A stretch of DNA of 64,000 bases. Origin: Streptomyces umbrinus (GTDB lineage: Bacteria; Actinomycetota; Actinomycetes; Streptomycetales; Streptomycetaceae). The notes below the pieces were generated by a model. It was not told the DNA's origin, searched no databases, and was given only the letters and a program-made list of their open reading frames with translations. Of the stretch, positions 17,721-27,000 are shown in pieces. A program made the translations under genes and the position numbers. The stretch is from contig NZ_JAUSZI010000002.1 of NCBI RefSeq assembly GCF_030817415.1, positions 12,065,501 to 12,129,500 of the forward strand. The letters run 5' to 3'. Numbering within the stretch: position 1 is the stretch's first letter; each line of letters begins with the position of its first letter.

Positions 17721-18824
17721 AGTGCCGTGTACGGCGATGATGCACCGCACCGGCTGCGGAACCTGCCGGGAGTGCAGGTCCTGAGGCAGGTGTGGTTACA
17801 GCAGTACTGGTTCGATGAAGAGGGGCAACTGCGCTGGCGCGAGCCGAAGTCCACTCAGGATCGGCGATCCAGGCGGGAGACTCCACGTCGGTCCAGCGTC
17901 GCGGAGGCCCAGGGCCGGCCGGATCCCGCGGTCGCGCGGGTGCCATGGGCCAGCGTGGAGATCATTACCCCGCACGATGCCGAGGCCCGCTTCAGCCGGA
18001 AGGTCGTCTCATCCGGGGCCCGATCTTGGATCGGCTACCGCGATCACCAGACGGAGACGTGCGACGGCACCGGCCCGAACGTGATCGTCCAGGTTGTCAC
18101 GGCCCCCGCGCCGGAACAGGACATCGATGCTCTCCCACGGATCCATCAGGGCCTGGCGGTCCGGGGGTTCCGCCCCGTGGAGCATCTGGTCGACGGAGGC
18201 TACATCAGCCCCTCCACCATTCACACGGCGATCACCGGGTACGGAATCAGGCTCACCGGTCCCATTCGCACGGTGTCCAGCAATCGAGAGCATCCCGGCT
18301 TCGACAAACGCCACTTCCGGCCCAACTGGGAGCAGCACACCCTCACCTGCCCGCGCGGCGAAACCAGCTTTCCCTGGAATGAGACCTTTCTGGACGGCCG
18401 TCCGCAGTACTCGGTGCGCTTCCCGACGGCTGTCTGCCGGGCCTGCGCCGACCGCGCACTCTGCACCGGCAACACGGTCAACAGAGGCCGACACGTCATG
18501 CTCCTTCCCCGCCCCCTGGAGGAGATCCAGAATCAGGCGCGCCAGGAGCAGGAGACCAGCGCCTGGCGTGAGCGATACGCGATGCGGGCCGGCTGCGAAG
18601 CCACGGTCTCCGAGACCGTCCACGCTCACGGCCTGCGCAACTGCCGCTACCGGGGAATCGCCAAGACACATGTCCAACACGTCCTGACCGCCGCCGGAAC
18701 CAACATCATCAGGCTCAGCGGCTGCTTCCCACCCGGCGCTGCGCCGTCACGACCATCTCGACCCGCCAGTCCATTCCAACTCCTCTGCCGAAAACTGATG
18801 TTCAGCACCTCACGAGCTCGGTGA
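17718..18824 (+). pseudogene. IS1182-family transposase, C-terminal two-thirds
   Basis: Starts in the middle of the family sequence (HRLRNLPGVQVLRQVWLQQY). It keeps SWIGYRDHQTETCDG, LVDGGYISPSTIHTA and the cysteine-containing CRACADRALCTGN, then EATVSETVHAHGLRNCRYRG. IS1182 transposases are about 500 aa or longer, so the first third is missing where the group II intron remnant begins. Confidence 0.85.
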
Positions 18825-19053
18825 AGATCACCAACAGCATCCGGAACTTGTGCCAGACCCCAATTGAAGTTGCCACAAACCCCCTGAGGCAACGACTCCA
18901 CCGACGCCCCGGCGATGGTTCGCCGCATCGTCGCAACCCCGCGGTTCCGGCCGTTTGTACGCCCTTTGTTGCCATCCGCACGTATCTGAGCTGCCCCTGC
19001 TGTCCGCGCTCGTTACTCCTGAACCAAGGGCGCGCGTGCGGAGGAGGGGGCTC

Positions 19054-19266
19054 ATGGTTCTGTCGATCAATGTGGCGGTTCTCCTGGCGGTCATCATCAT
19101 TGTCCGGCTTCGTCGCCGTACTGAGGCGCGGAAGCGATCCGACGAACAGCTGACCGTTGTCATCGTGTTGGTGTTCGGCGTGTTGGTTGCTCCGACGGCC
19201 TTCGGGCAGGGAGTCGCCGATGTGGTCGGGCAGCTCGCGGATGGCATTACCGAGTCGGGCCGTTGA
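19054..19266 (+). CDS. Small membrane protein (70 aa)
   Basis: A 70-aa protein preceded by a strong ribosome site (GGAGGAGGGGG). One hydrophobic segment lies at residues 3-18 (LSINVAVLLAVIIIVRLRRR) and a second at about 34-50 (VVIVLVFGVLVAPTAFG). Short actinobacterial proteins of this plan occur near mobile elements; no function is known to me. Confidence 0.6.
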   Translation: MVLSINVAVLLAVIIIVRLRRRTEARKRSDEQLTVVIVLVFGVLVAPTAFGQGVADVVGQLADGITESGR

Positions 19267-19508
19267 GTCTTCTCTTCAGGGTGTGTTCCAGGCCGAGAAG
19301 GAATCTCATCTGGTTCCGCTGCCCTGCGGAACGCGGGGCACACGCACCCATACGGGTATCGGGCCAGACGGTGCCCGGAGCACACGGCAGCCGCATGGAG
19401 CCGCTGGCTTGAGCAGTACTGCTGCGGGCGCTCGTCGGTCCGCATGGGGCGCCGAGGCGCAGGGGCCGATCGTGACGCTCTTTCGTACGTTGGCCGGATG
19501 GAGGTGCG

Positions 19509-19919
19509 ATGTCCACGCAGACCCATCGCCTGACCATCACCGAGCTTGCCAGCAGCGACGACATCGCGGTCCTGCGGGTCAGTGGCGAACTCGACCACAC
19601 CTGCGAGGAGTTCTTCCTGCGCACCCTCGGTGCCAGCGTCGACGCCGGGCATCGCTCCCTGGTGCTGGACGTGACGGCTCTCGTGTTCTGTGATTCGCGG
19701 GGGCTCAACTGCCTGCTCGCGGTCCGCTGGCTGCTGGAACGCAGGAACGGCAAGATCCTTCTGGCCGGGGCGGGGCGTCGCTTGACGGAGCTGCTGGTGC
19801 AAACAGGCAGCATTGAGCTATTGCCCGATTGGCCAACGGTCGGCCAAGCGCTCAGGGAGCTGCCCGCTGAGCATCGCCCTGCCTGGCCTCCCCCGCCGCA
19901 CAGTGACGGGCCGTCGTGA
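19509..19919 (+). CDS. STAS-domain anti-sigma factor antagonist
   Basis: 136 aa with a STAS fold: IAVLRVSGELDHTCEEFF, then SLVLDVTALVFCDSRGLNCL, in which the DSRG serine is the position phosphorylated in anti-anti-sigma factors. Such proteins free a stress sigma factor by binding its anti-sigma kinase. The gene stands alone, with no kinase beside it. Confidence 0.85.
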   Translation: MSTQTHRLTITELASSDDIAVLRVSGELDHTCEEFFLRTLGASVDAGHRSLVLDVTALVFCDSRGLNCLLAVRWLLERRNGKILLAGAGRRLTELLVQTGSIELLPDWPTVGQALRELPAEHRPAWPPPPHSDGPS

Positions 19920-19994
19920 TCTCCGGGAGTTACCACAGCCGCCTGCACCTTCACCGCGGCAACGCACGGAGGTCAGCGGGGAGCCCTGGCACGA

Positions 19995-20312
19995 GTGGTG
20001 TGGGGCTCCGGTCACGACGCCGGCACCTTCAGCCCGGATCCGTGCACCCGAACGGGCCCGCGTGTCCCGGGGCAGCTGGGTGAGGATGTCGGCTGGTCGT
20101 GCGCCCTGGTCCGCCTCTTGGGCGACGGCACGCTTCCGCGCCGTCCCCTGGTCCCGCTGCGCCGGGTGTTCGCGGTGCCGGAGGTGGTAGCGGAGATGGC
20201 GGAGAGCTTGGTGCGGTCCTGGCGTACGCCCGCCGGCGAGTACGGCGCGGAGTGGGACCAAGCCCGCGAGGTGCGCACCGCGATCGAGGCGTTCCGGCAG
20301 TCGGTGCGGTAG
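19995..20312 (+). CDS. Hypothetical protein, doubtful
   Basis: The open frame ends with a plausible helical segment (VPEVVAEMAESLVRSWRT, AREVRTAIEAFRQSVR). The first half has unselected-looking composition and the start is uncertain. It might be the tail of a decayed gene. No family recognised. Confidence 0.3.
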   Translation: MVWGSGHDAGTFSPDPCTRTGPRVPGQLGEDVGWSCALVRLLGDGTLPRRPLVPLRRVFAVPEVVAEMAESLVRSWRTPAGEYGAEWDQAREVRTAIEAFRQSVR

Positions 20313-20389
20313 CCCGGCGACACTGGCGGCAAGTGCGGCTGAGCGGGCTGTTGGCCCCTCCGAGCGTCACGTTGGCCGCCGGGTCGAAG

Positions 20390-21064
20390 TCAGACGGTTG
20401 CGGGTGAGTCGGTGGTCAGCTCGTCGGCGTGCTCGCCTGTGGCGAGGTAGACCACGTGCCGGGCCACGGACACGGCATGGTCGGCGAACCGCTCGTAGTA
20501 GCGGCCGGCCAGCGTGGTGTCCACGGCCGTTTCCACGCCGTGGTGCCACTGGTCGTCCAGCAGATGCTGGAAGATCAGGCGGTGGAGTTCGTCCATGCGG
20601 TCGTCGTCCTGTTCCAGCTGGAGTGCCGCTTCGACATCGTGGGTGATGAGTACCTCGGCGGCCTGCGCCATCAGGCGCTGCGCCAGCTGGCCCATTTCCA
20701 GGATGGTGCGGCGCAGGTCGCGCGGTACTGCCCGCTCGGGGTAGCGCCGCCGGGCCAGCTTGGCCACATGCTGGGCCAGGTCTCCCGAGCGTTCCAGGTC
20801 CGCGCTCATCCGCAGTGAGGTGACCACGATCCGCAGGTCCGTGGCGACCGGCTGCTGCCGCGCCAGCAGCGCGATCGCCCGGTTCTCCAGGTCGCGTTGC
20901 AGATCATCGACCTTCTCGTCGGCTGCGATCACGCTCTCGGCGAGCTGCAGGTCGGCATCGAGGAGAGCAGTGGTGGCCCGACCGATGGCCGAGCCGACCA
21001 GGTGGGCCATGTCCACCAGGCTGTCAGTGATCGATTCCAGCTCTTCGTGATACGCAGTCCGCAC
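20390..21064 (-). CDS. phoU: Phosphate signalling protein PhoU
   Basis: 224 aa, all helical, with two PhoU repeats: LVGSAIGRATTALLDADLQLA ending DDLQRDLE, and IVVTSLRMSADLERSGDLAQHVAKL; the second includes YYERFADHAVSVARHVVYL. PhoU links the Pst transporter to the PhoR-PhoP system. The GTG at 21064 gives the conserved start VRTAYHEEL; a longer frame upstream adds unrelated residues. No pst or phoRP genes are nearby, so this may be an additional copy. Confidence 0.88.
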   Translation of the reverse strand: MRTAYHEELESITDSLVDMAHLVGSAIGRATTALLDADLQLAESVIAADEKVDDLQRDLENRAIALLARQQPVATDLRIVVTSLRMSADLERSGDLAQHVAKLARRRYPERAVPRDLRRTILEMGQLAQRLMAQAAEVLITHDVEAALQLEQDDDRMDELHRLIFQHLLDDQWHHGVETAVDTTLAGRYYERFADHAVSVARHVVYLATGEHADELTTDSPATV

Positions 21065-21249
21065 TGCGCGCCTCCCTGTGTCGAGTCCGTCCCCAGCCTC
21101 CGCTGGTTGCCAGGCTCGCACACCTCACGCACGTGGCCAGCGGCCGACCAGCGTCCTCAGCCACAGGAACCCGGCAGGCGGCCGCGCTCCGTTAAGCGCG
21201 CGTGCTGACGTAGCGCGCAGTCGGACCCCACCGCCACATCACCGGCGCC

Positions 21250-21473
21250 GTGCACCACTGGCACAGAGGGGAGCCACCGCTGCCGTACCTGTGGGTCTTG
21301 CGACCTGTTAACTGCACCTTCTCTGACTCGTTGAGCGAGGGGACGAGATCCCCTGAGGAGAGTCTGTTGCAGAAATTTCACCACGCCCTGATCGAGGGAC
21401 GGGTCGACATCCCTCGGGTGGGGTGTGTCATTGAAGTAGAGACGTCGTACCCCCGCTATGTGGTGTTGGATTC
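21250..21473 (+). pseudogene. Tyrosine recombinase A, N-terminal part
   Basis: The frame ending VIEVETSYPRYVVLDS is cut at 21473 by the IS256-bounded composite transposon. It rejoins 43081-43581 as VVLDSTGALLEPVVQYLRDL once the transposon and one GTTGGATTC are removed. This is the start of the core-binding domain of a site-specific recombinase. The true start is uncertain: ATG 21250 is the longest, while a start nearer 21367-21430 fits the usual family N-terminus better. Confidence 0.8.
21465..21473. repeat. Left copy of 9-bp target duplication GTTGGATTC
   Basis: Identical to 43081-43089 and directly abuts the outer end of the left IS256 copy. Nine bp is within the range known for IS256 (8-9 bp). 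Confidence 0.85.
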
Positions 21474-22890
21474 GAGTAATTGTCAATACCTGTGGATCAG
21501 TTGAGGTGGATCACGCTGCGAGGGTCTCGTCTCGTTCGACGAGGAGGCCGTTCTCGAAGCGGGCGCCGGCTCGAACGAGGGCGACGAGGTGCGGTGCGGT
21601 GACCGCTCGCCAGCGGGCCTGGGCGGACTCAACGAGTTTGAAGCCATCGCGAGGGCTGCGGCCGGGCTGCCGGCGCCGCGGGTGACCTTGGTCCGAAGCT
21701 TCACGGTGGAGAAGGTCGACTCGATCGGATTCGTCGTCCTCAGATGGACCCAGTGCTCGGCGGGGAAGTCGTAGAACGCCAGCAGCTCGTCGACCTCGCC
21801 GGTGATCTTCTTGACGGCCTTGGGGAACTTCGCCCCGTACGCCTTCTCGAACGCGGTGACCGCCTTCTCGGCGTGCGCACGGTCCTCGGCGTTGTAGATC
21901 TCCTGCAGAGCCTTCTTCGCGCCGGGCTGCGCGGACTTCGGCAGCGCGTTCGAGACGTTCCTTGTTTTGTGAACCCAACACCTCTGGTGCCTGGCCTGCG
22001 GAAACACCTCCGCCAGCGCCCTCCACAGGCCCATCGCACCGTCGCCCACGACGAGGGCCGGATCGCGCATGCCCCGGCGGCGGCAGTCCCGCAGCAGGTC
22101 GGCCCACGACTCCGTCGACTCCCGCAGGCCCTCGGCCAGCGCGATCAGCTCCTTGGTGCCGTCCAGGCGCACGCCCATCAGGACCAGGACGCAGGAGTGG
22201 GCCTGGCCGAGGCGAACCTTGGGGTGGACGCCGTCGGCCCAGACGTAGATGTAGTCGGATTCGGCCAGGTCACGGCGCTGGAACTCGGCGTGGTCGGCGG
22301 CCCACTGCTGCGTCAGCCGGGTCACCGTGGCCGGCGACAGCCCGGCCGAGGAGCCCAGGAACTGTTCCATCGCGGGCACGAAGTCGCCCGACGACAGGCC
22401 GTGGAGATAGAGCAGCGGCAGCACCTCGCTGATCTTCGGGGACTTCCGGCACCACGGCGCCAGGATCTTCGAGGAGAACCGCTGACGTTCACCCGTCGTC
22501 TCGTCGACCCGCTTGTCGTTCACGCGCGGGGCGGCCACCTCAACCGGCCCAGCAGCCGTGGTCACGGTCCGCGGCCGGTGCCGGCCGTTGCGGACCACCA
22601 GTCGGCGACCGGCCTCGTCACGCTGCCCGGCGAGCTCGGCTATGTACTGGTCCACCTCCGCCTCCAGAGCGGCGGCCGGCATCCGCCGAGCACCCTCGCG
22701 GACGATCTCGTCGATCACAGAACCGGACTCGGTGGTGCCGTCTTCATTGACTACGCTGAGGACGGGCGTGCCTTCCCGACCCGCGTTCGCAGCGCGGGCC
22801 TACTCGGTGACTTGACGATCACTCACTCGGGAAGGTACGCCCTTCGCGCGTCCTCCAGAGGAGCTGATCCACAAGTCCTGAGCATTGCTC
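21474..22890 (-). mobile_element. IS256-family element, left copy
   Basis: About 1417 bp. The left end reads GAGTAATTGTCAATACCTGT and the reverse complement of the right end GAGCAATGCTCAGGACTTGT. It shares ends and most of its transposase with the copy at 41161-43080 but lacks that copy's HAD gene. Confidence 0.85.
21511..22718 (-). pseudogene. IS256-family (Mutator-type) transposase, frameshifted
   Basis: Carries the DDE motifs YVWADGVHPKVRLG, LVVGDGAMGLWRAL and TTNPIESTFSTVKLRTK. Near 21650 one base appears missing after AAALAM. The proper ending (FKLVESAQARWRAVTAPHLV to ERDETLAA) continues in another frame and stops at 21511. Comparison with the copy at 41693-42946 identifies the frameshift. 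The start is GTG 22718 or an upstream in-frame codon. Confidence 0.88.
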
Positions 22891-22941
22891 CCCGAGCTGC
22901 CGCACCGGACAGAGGACGAGGGCCGCACCGGCACCGCCCAC

Positions 22942-23327
22942 GTGACGAAACCCCAGGTGAGCGACCGGTCCGGGTCCCCCGTGGCATGGGCGCGGAGTCT
23001 GCAGGGGGCCGCCGGGAACGCCGCGATGGCCCGAGTGATCGGCCGGACGAGGGCGCGGGGGACGGTCGTACAGCGGAAGTTCCCTGGACCGAACGCGGCC
23101 GACCGGCCTCACACCGACGACCCGACCGCGCACCCGGAGTGGTCCGTGTACCGCGCGCTGATGACGGACGCGGGGTTCTCCGAGAACGTGGTGGAGAACC
23201 TGTGGTCGCTCCTGATCGGCGGGCTGCGCGAGCAGGAGACCATCAACTCCGCGTCGGCGGACCCGTCGCTCACCCGGACGGAGCGGCGGCTACGGCGCGA
23301 GGGCAACGAGTGGTACCAGCAGGCAGG
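22942..23327 (+). pseudogene. eCIS-associated-type protein, N-terminal fragment
   Basis: The leader SLQGAAGNAAMARVI followed by GTVVQRKFPG matches the short N-terminal signature (L-x-x-x-A-G-N-A-A...VQR) found on actinobacterial proteins linked to extracellular contractile injection systems. The rest (WSVYRALMTDAGFSENVVENL) is not recognised. The frame then runs into HAF-repeat sequence out of frame at about 23328, so only the first ~130 codons remain. The left flank is the IS256 right end. Confidence 0.6.
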
Positions 23328-24005
23328 GTCGACGGCGAGAACACCGCCTACCTCTGGCGGGCCGGCAAGCTGATCAACCTCCGCACACTGGGCGGCCCGT
23401 CCAGCTTCCCCACCGCGATGAACGACCGGGGCCAGGTCGTCGGCCTGAGCACGACCAAGGACGGCCGCAGGAAGGCCTTCCTGTGGTCCAAGGGACGCAT
23501 GCGCAAGCTCCCGCTGGACGACGCCTCGGGCATCAACAACCGCGGCCAGGTCGCCGGCGGCAGGCTGCACGGCGCCACCGGGTTCCACGCGGCCCGGTGG
23601 CACAAGGGCAAGGTCACCGACCTGGGCGCCCGGGCGTTCGACCGCAGCAACACCTACGGCATCAACAACCGGGGCTGGACCCTCGGCTGGACGCTCTCCG
23701 CCGACCGCTCCGAACGCGGCACGCTCTGGCGCAAGCGCAAACTGACCGACCTGGGCACCCTGGGCGGGTCGACCACCCGGCTCGTGGCGATCAACGACCG
23801 GAACCAGATCCTGGCCGAGTCACAGCTCGCCAACGGCCAGGTCCACCCGGCCCTGTGGCAGCGAGGCCGCTGGACCGACCTCGCCGCCAAGGGCATCACC
23901 ACCGAAGGCGAGGTCGTCGACATCAACGACCACGGCACGATCGCCGCCTCCATCCGCCCCGTCTTCGGCATCTCCCACGCCGTCCTCTACCGCAAGACCC
24001 GCTGA
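23328..24005 (+). pseudogene. HAF-repeat protein, C-terminal part
   Basis: 226 codons made of repeats of about 45 residues with the HAF pattern (AFLWSKGRMRKL...INNRGQVAGG, then TLWRKRKLTDLGTLGG...INDRNQILAES). HAF proteins are usually secreted and may form a beta-propeller; here the signal peptide and first repeats are missing. The fragment starts mid-gene, fused out of frame to the preceding eCIS-type fragment. It converges on the RHS gene, whose stop is only 11 bp away. Confidence 0.78.
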
Positions 24006-24016
24006 CGGCGGCTCGG

Positions 24017-27000
24017 CTACGAGAATCGATCCCAGCCCGAAGTCTTCGGGGCGAGCGGGTTCCGATAGGGGAGGTCGACGACGCGGACGTTGACGTGGTC
24101 GACCCACGGCCACTTGAAATAGCCGGAGTTCACGCCGTGTGTCACGCCGGCTTCTCCCACCGCGGCACCGAGACCAATACCTAGGGAAGCCTGTGCGTAC
24201 GAGGCGAGCTCGCCGTCGAAGCTGCGCTCCACACCTGCCGCCAGGGTGCCCCCGCCGCCGAGGTGGCCGCCGAGGGACGCCTGGGCGTATGTGCCGCTTC
24301 CACCGTTGATCTGGTCCGCGGAGCCACTGTTGTACATGAGACCGATGTCCGCGGCGGCGAAGGCGCCTTCCGTGCCGAATTGCTTCACACCGGCGTTGAA
24401 GGTGAAGCCGTTGGAGTCCATCGAGAGGCAGGCGTTGGCCCCGGCACCGTAACCGGCGGCAATCGCCACCGATGGACAGATGGACGTCGAGCCCTTGGCG
24501 TCGGAGTTGTTCAAATCCTCCGTGACGATAGGCCGATCGAATTGTACGGGCTCGGCGGGCTTGGACTTGGACTCTGGCTTGGACGTGGGCTTCGCCTTGG
24601 GCTTGACGTAGCGCGGGTTGATGTCCCTCGGATCAAAGAGGTTCGGCTTCCTGGGCTTGTTGAGAATACAGCCAAAGCTGCCGAAAGGCGGGCACCGTCG
24701 TTTCCATACCCTCATCGAGGCCTTGTAGATGGCCATCTTCCAGTTGTAGTAGCCCATGGTCTTGGCGGCCGAACGGCTCGGTGCGGCATCGCTGCCATCG
24801 AGATCGATGAAGTACTTCAGACCATCCGGGTCGGTCATGGTGGTGGGGTTGTTGATGGCGTAGGCGTACGCGTTGAGCTGCTGCGGATCCTTGGGATCCA
24901 GAACGGGGTCGACGGAGAGGAAGCGGCCGAGGTTCGGGTCGTATTGGCGGACGCCGAGCTGGGTGAGGCCCGAGGGCAGTTCGGTGCCGCCGACGAAGCC
25001 GCGGGAGCCCGTCCAGGCGGGCTGGGTGCCGCGAGGGTTGCCGAAGGGGTCGCTGCGGCGCAGGGCCGTCGCGGAGTCGGCGGCGTTGACGATGACCCCG
25101 TCCGTGCCGTGGTGGTCGGGGCTGAGCCACTTGAGCCCGCCGGCATCGCGGACGGCGATCGTGCGACCCGAGAACGTGTAGTGGCGGGTGCTGGCGGATC
25201 GGCGGGTGGTCTTGTCGTAGCGGATCTCGTCGCCGCCGAAATAGACGGTGGTGGCGCCGGTGTCCGTGCTGGCGATCAGGCCCTGATCGGCGTCGTAGCT
25301 GTTCGTGGTCGTGACCGAGCCCGAGGTGATGGTCTCGAGCTTGCCTTGCGGGCTCCAGGTCAGGGTCTGGGTCCCCGATGGCCCGGGCCGGGTGGTCATG
25401 TTGCCGGTCTCGTCGTAGTCGTAGGCGCCCGCGGCGGTCACCGCGGTCCCGCCTGCGGTGATCGAGGAAACCGTGTTGGGCTGTTCCTCGTCGTCGTCCG
25501 GGTAGTTGTAGCGGCTGGTGGTGGCCGTCGCGGCGGCTCCCGAGCCAACGCCGTGCTGGGTCGCGGAGAGCCGGTTGCCGACGGCGTCGTAGGTGTAGCT
25601 CGTCCAGTACGGCGCCGGTCCGCCGCCGCTGTTGCCCGGCGAGCCACAGGTGGCGGCGGTGGTGGTCCAGGCGTCGCTGAGGCGCCGGAGCCCGTCGTAG
25701 GTGAAGCACTGCACGTCGGCGGTGCCGATCTCCGGCCGGTCGGCGACCGAGGTGACGTTGCCCGCCTTGTCGTAGCTGTAGTTCAGATCCTGCACGCTGC
25801 CCGGCTGGCCGCCCTGACGCTGGACGACAGCCCGGTCGAGCCACCGGGTGCCCTGCTTGTAGTAGAAGGTCTGTGCGACCTGCTGGGCTGTCTGGCCTGA
25901 TGCCGGTAGGTCACCGAACTGGATCTGGGACAGTTCGCCGAATTCCGAGTAGGCGGTGTCGTACACGTACTTGAAGCCGCTGTTGGCCTTCATCTCGAAG
26001 GGAAGGCCAAGGCTGTCGTAGCCGTAGGTGAGGGTCTCCTCTGCGACACCGGGCAATGCGGGCAGGGTGACAGTAGCCGGGCTGCCGTCGACCTTGTACG
26101 TCGACTTGGTGGTAAGGCTGATGTTCAGCGGGGACAGGCTGGAGGGCAAGGTGAGCGTCTTGCCGGTGGGTCGGTAGGCGGCGTCATATCCGGTGATCGC
26201 CGTTGTGTATTTCTCGGTGCCGACATAGCGAGTCGACGAGGTGAGCTGTCCCTTGAAGAGGGTGTCGTATGTCCAGTTCGCCAGCACCTTCGGGCCGTTG
26301 GCCGTCTCAAGGCGTTCCTCGATCTTGCGGCCGAGAGCGTCGTGCCGGTAGCCGAGGGTTTTGCCACGTGCGTCCTTCGTCGAGGTGAGCTGCCCGGCGT
26401 CATCGTAGGTCTTGGTGCTCTGGCCCTTGTCCGGGTCGGAGATGCCCACCTGCCGGCCGAGCAGGTCATAGGTGTAGCGCCACGTGCTGCCCGCGGCATC
26501 CGTGATCGTTTCGATCTCGCCAGTGTTGGTGTAGGTGTAGCGGGTCTTGTTGTGGTCGCCGGTCGGAGTGGCCGCGGCATAGAACTGGCGCTGCTCGCTG
26601 AGCTGGCCTCTGGCATCGGTGTAGGTGGTGACCGGCGTGCCGCCCTCAGGCGGAGTCGTCTCGGTGCGGTCGCCGAAGTACGCCGTCGTCGTCTTGTGGA
26701 GCTCGGTGCCGAGGGAGTGCACGGCCGTCACGGTGGGTCGCTCTGCCCCGTCGAAGGTCGTACGGGTCATAGCGGGCACCTTGGTGTCATCAACGCCTGC
26801 GAGCGTGGTGCCAGGTGTTCCGGTGTCGGCGTAGGGTCCGTTGGCCTGGACAGCCAGCCCGCGGGAGTCGTACAGCGTGTCGGTGAGCACTCGCAACGGC
26901 CCCTGACCGGCTGGCCCGGGTCCCACCGCCTGCTTCTGGCGAGAGCGCAGGAAGCCGTCGAACAACTCGTAGCCCGTCTGGGTGTTGCCGTTCGGCTTGA

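Noticed and set aside
15753..17750. A single 665-codon protein joining RT and transposase
   Set aside because: It is a chance read-through from the group II maturase, through a shifted-frame stretch and the intron RNA end, into ISL3 transposase.
21744..23327. Upstream extension of the HAF frame through the IS256
   Set aside because: This part is antisense to the IS256 transposase or out of frame with the eCIS-type fragment; only 23328-24005 shows HAF repeats.
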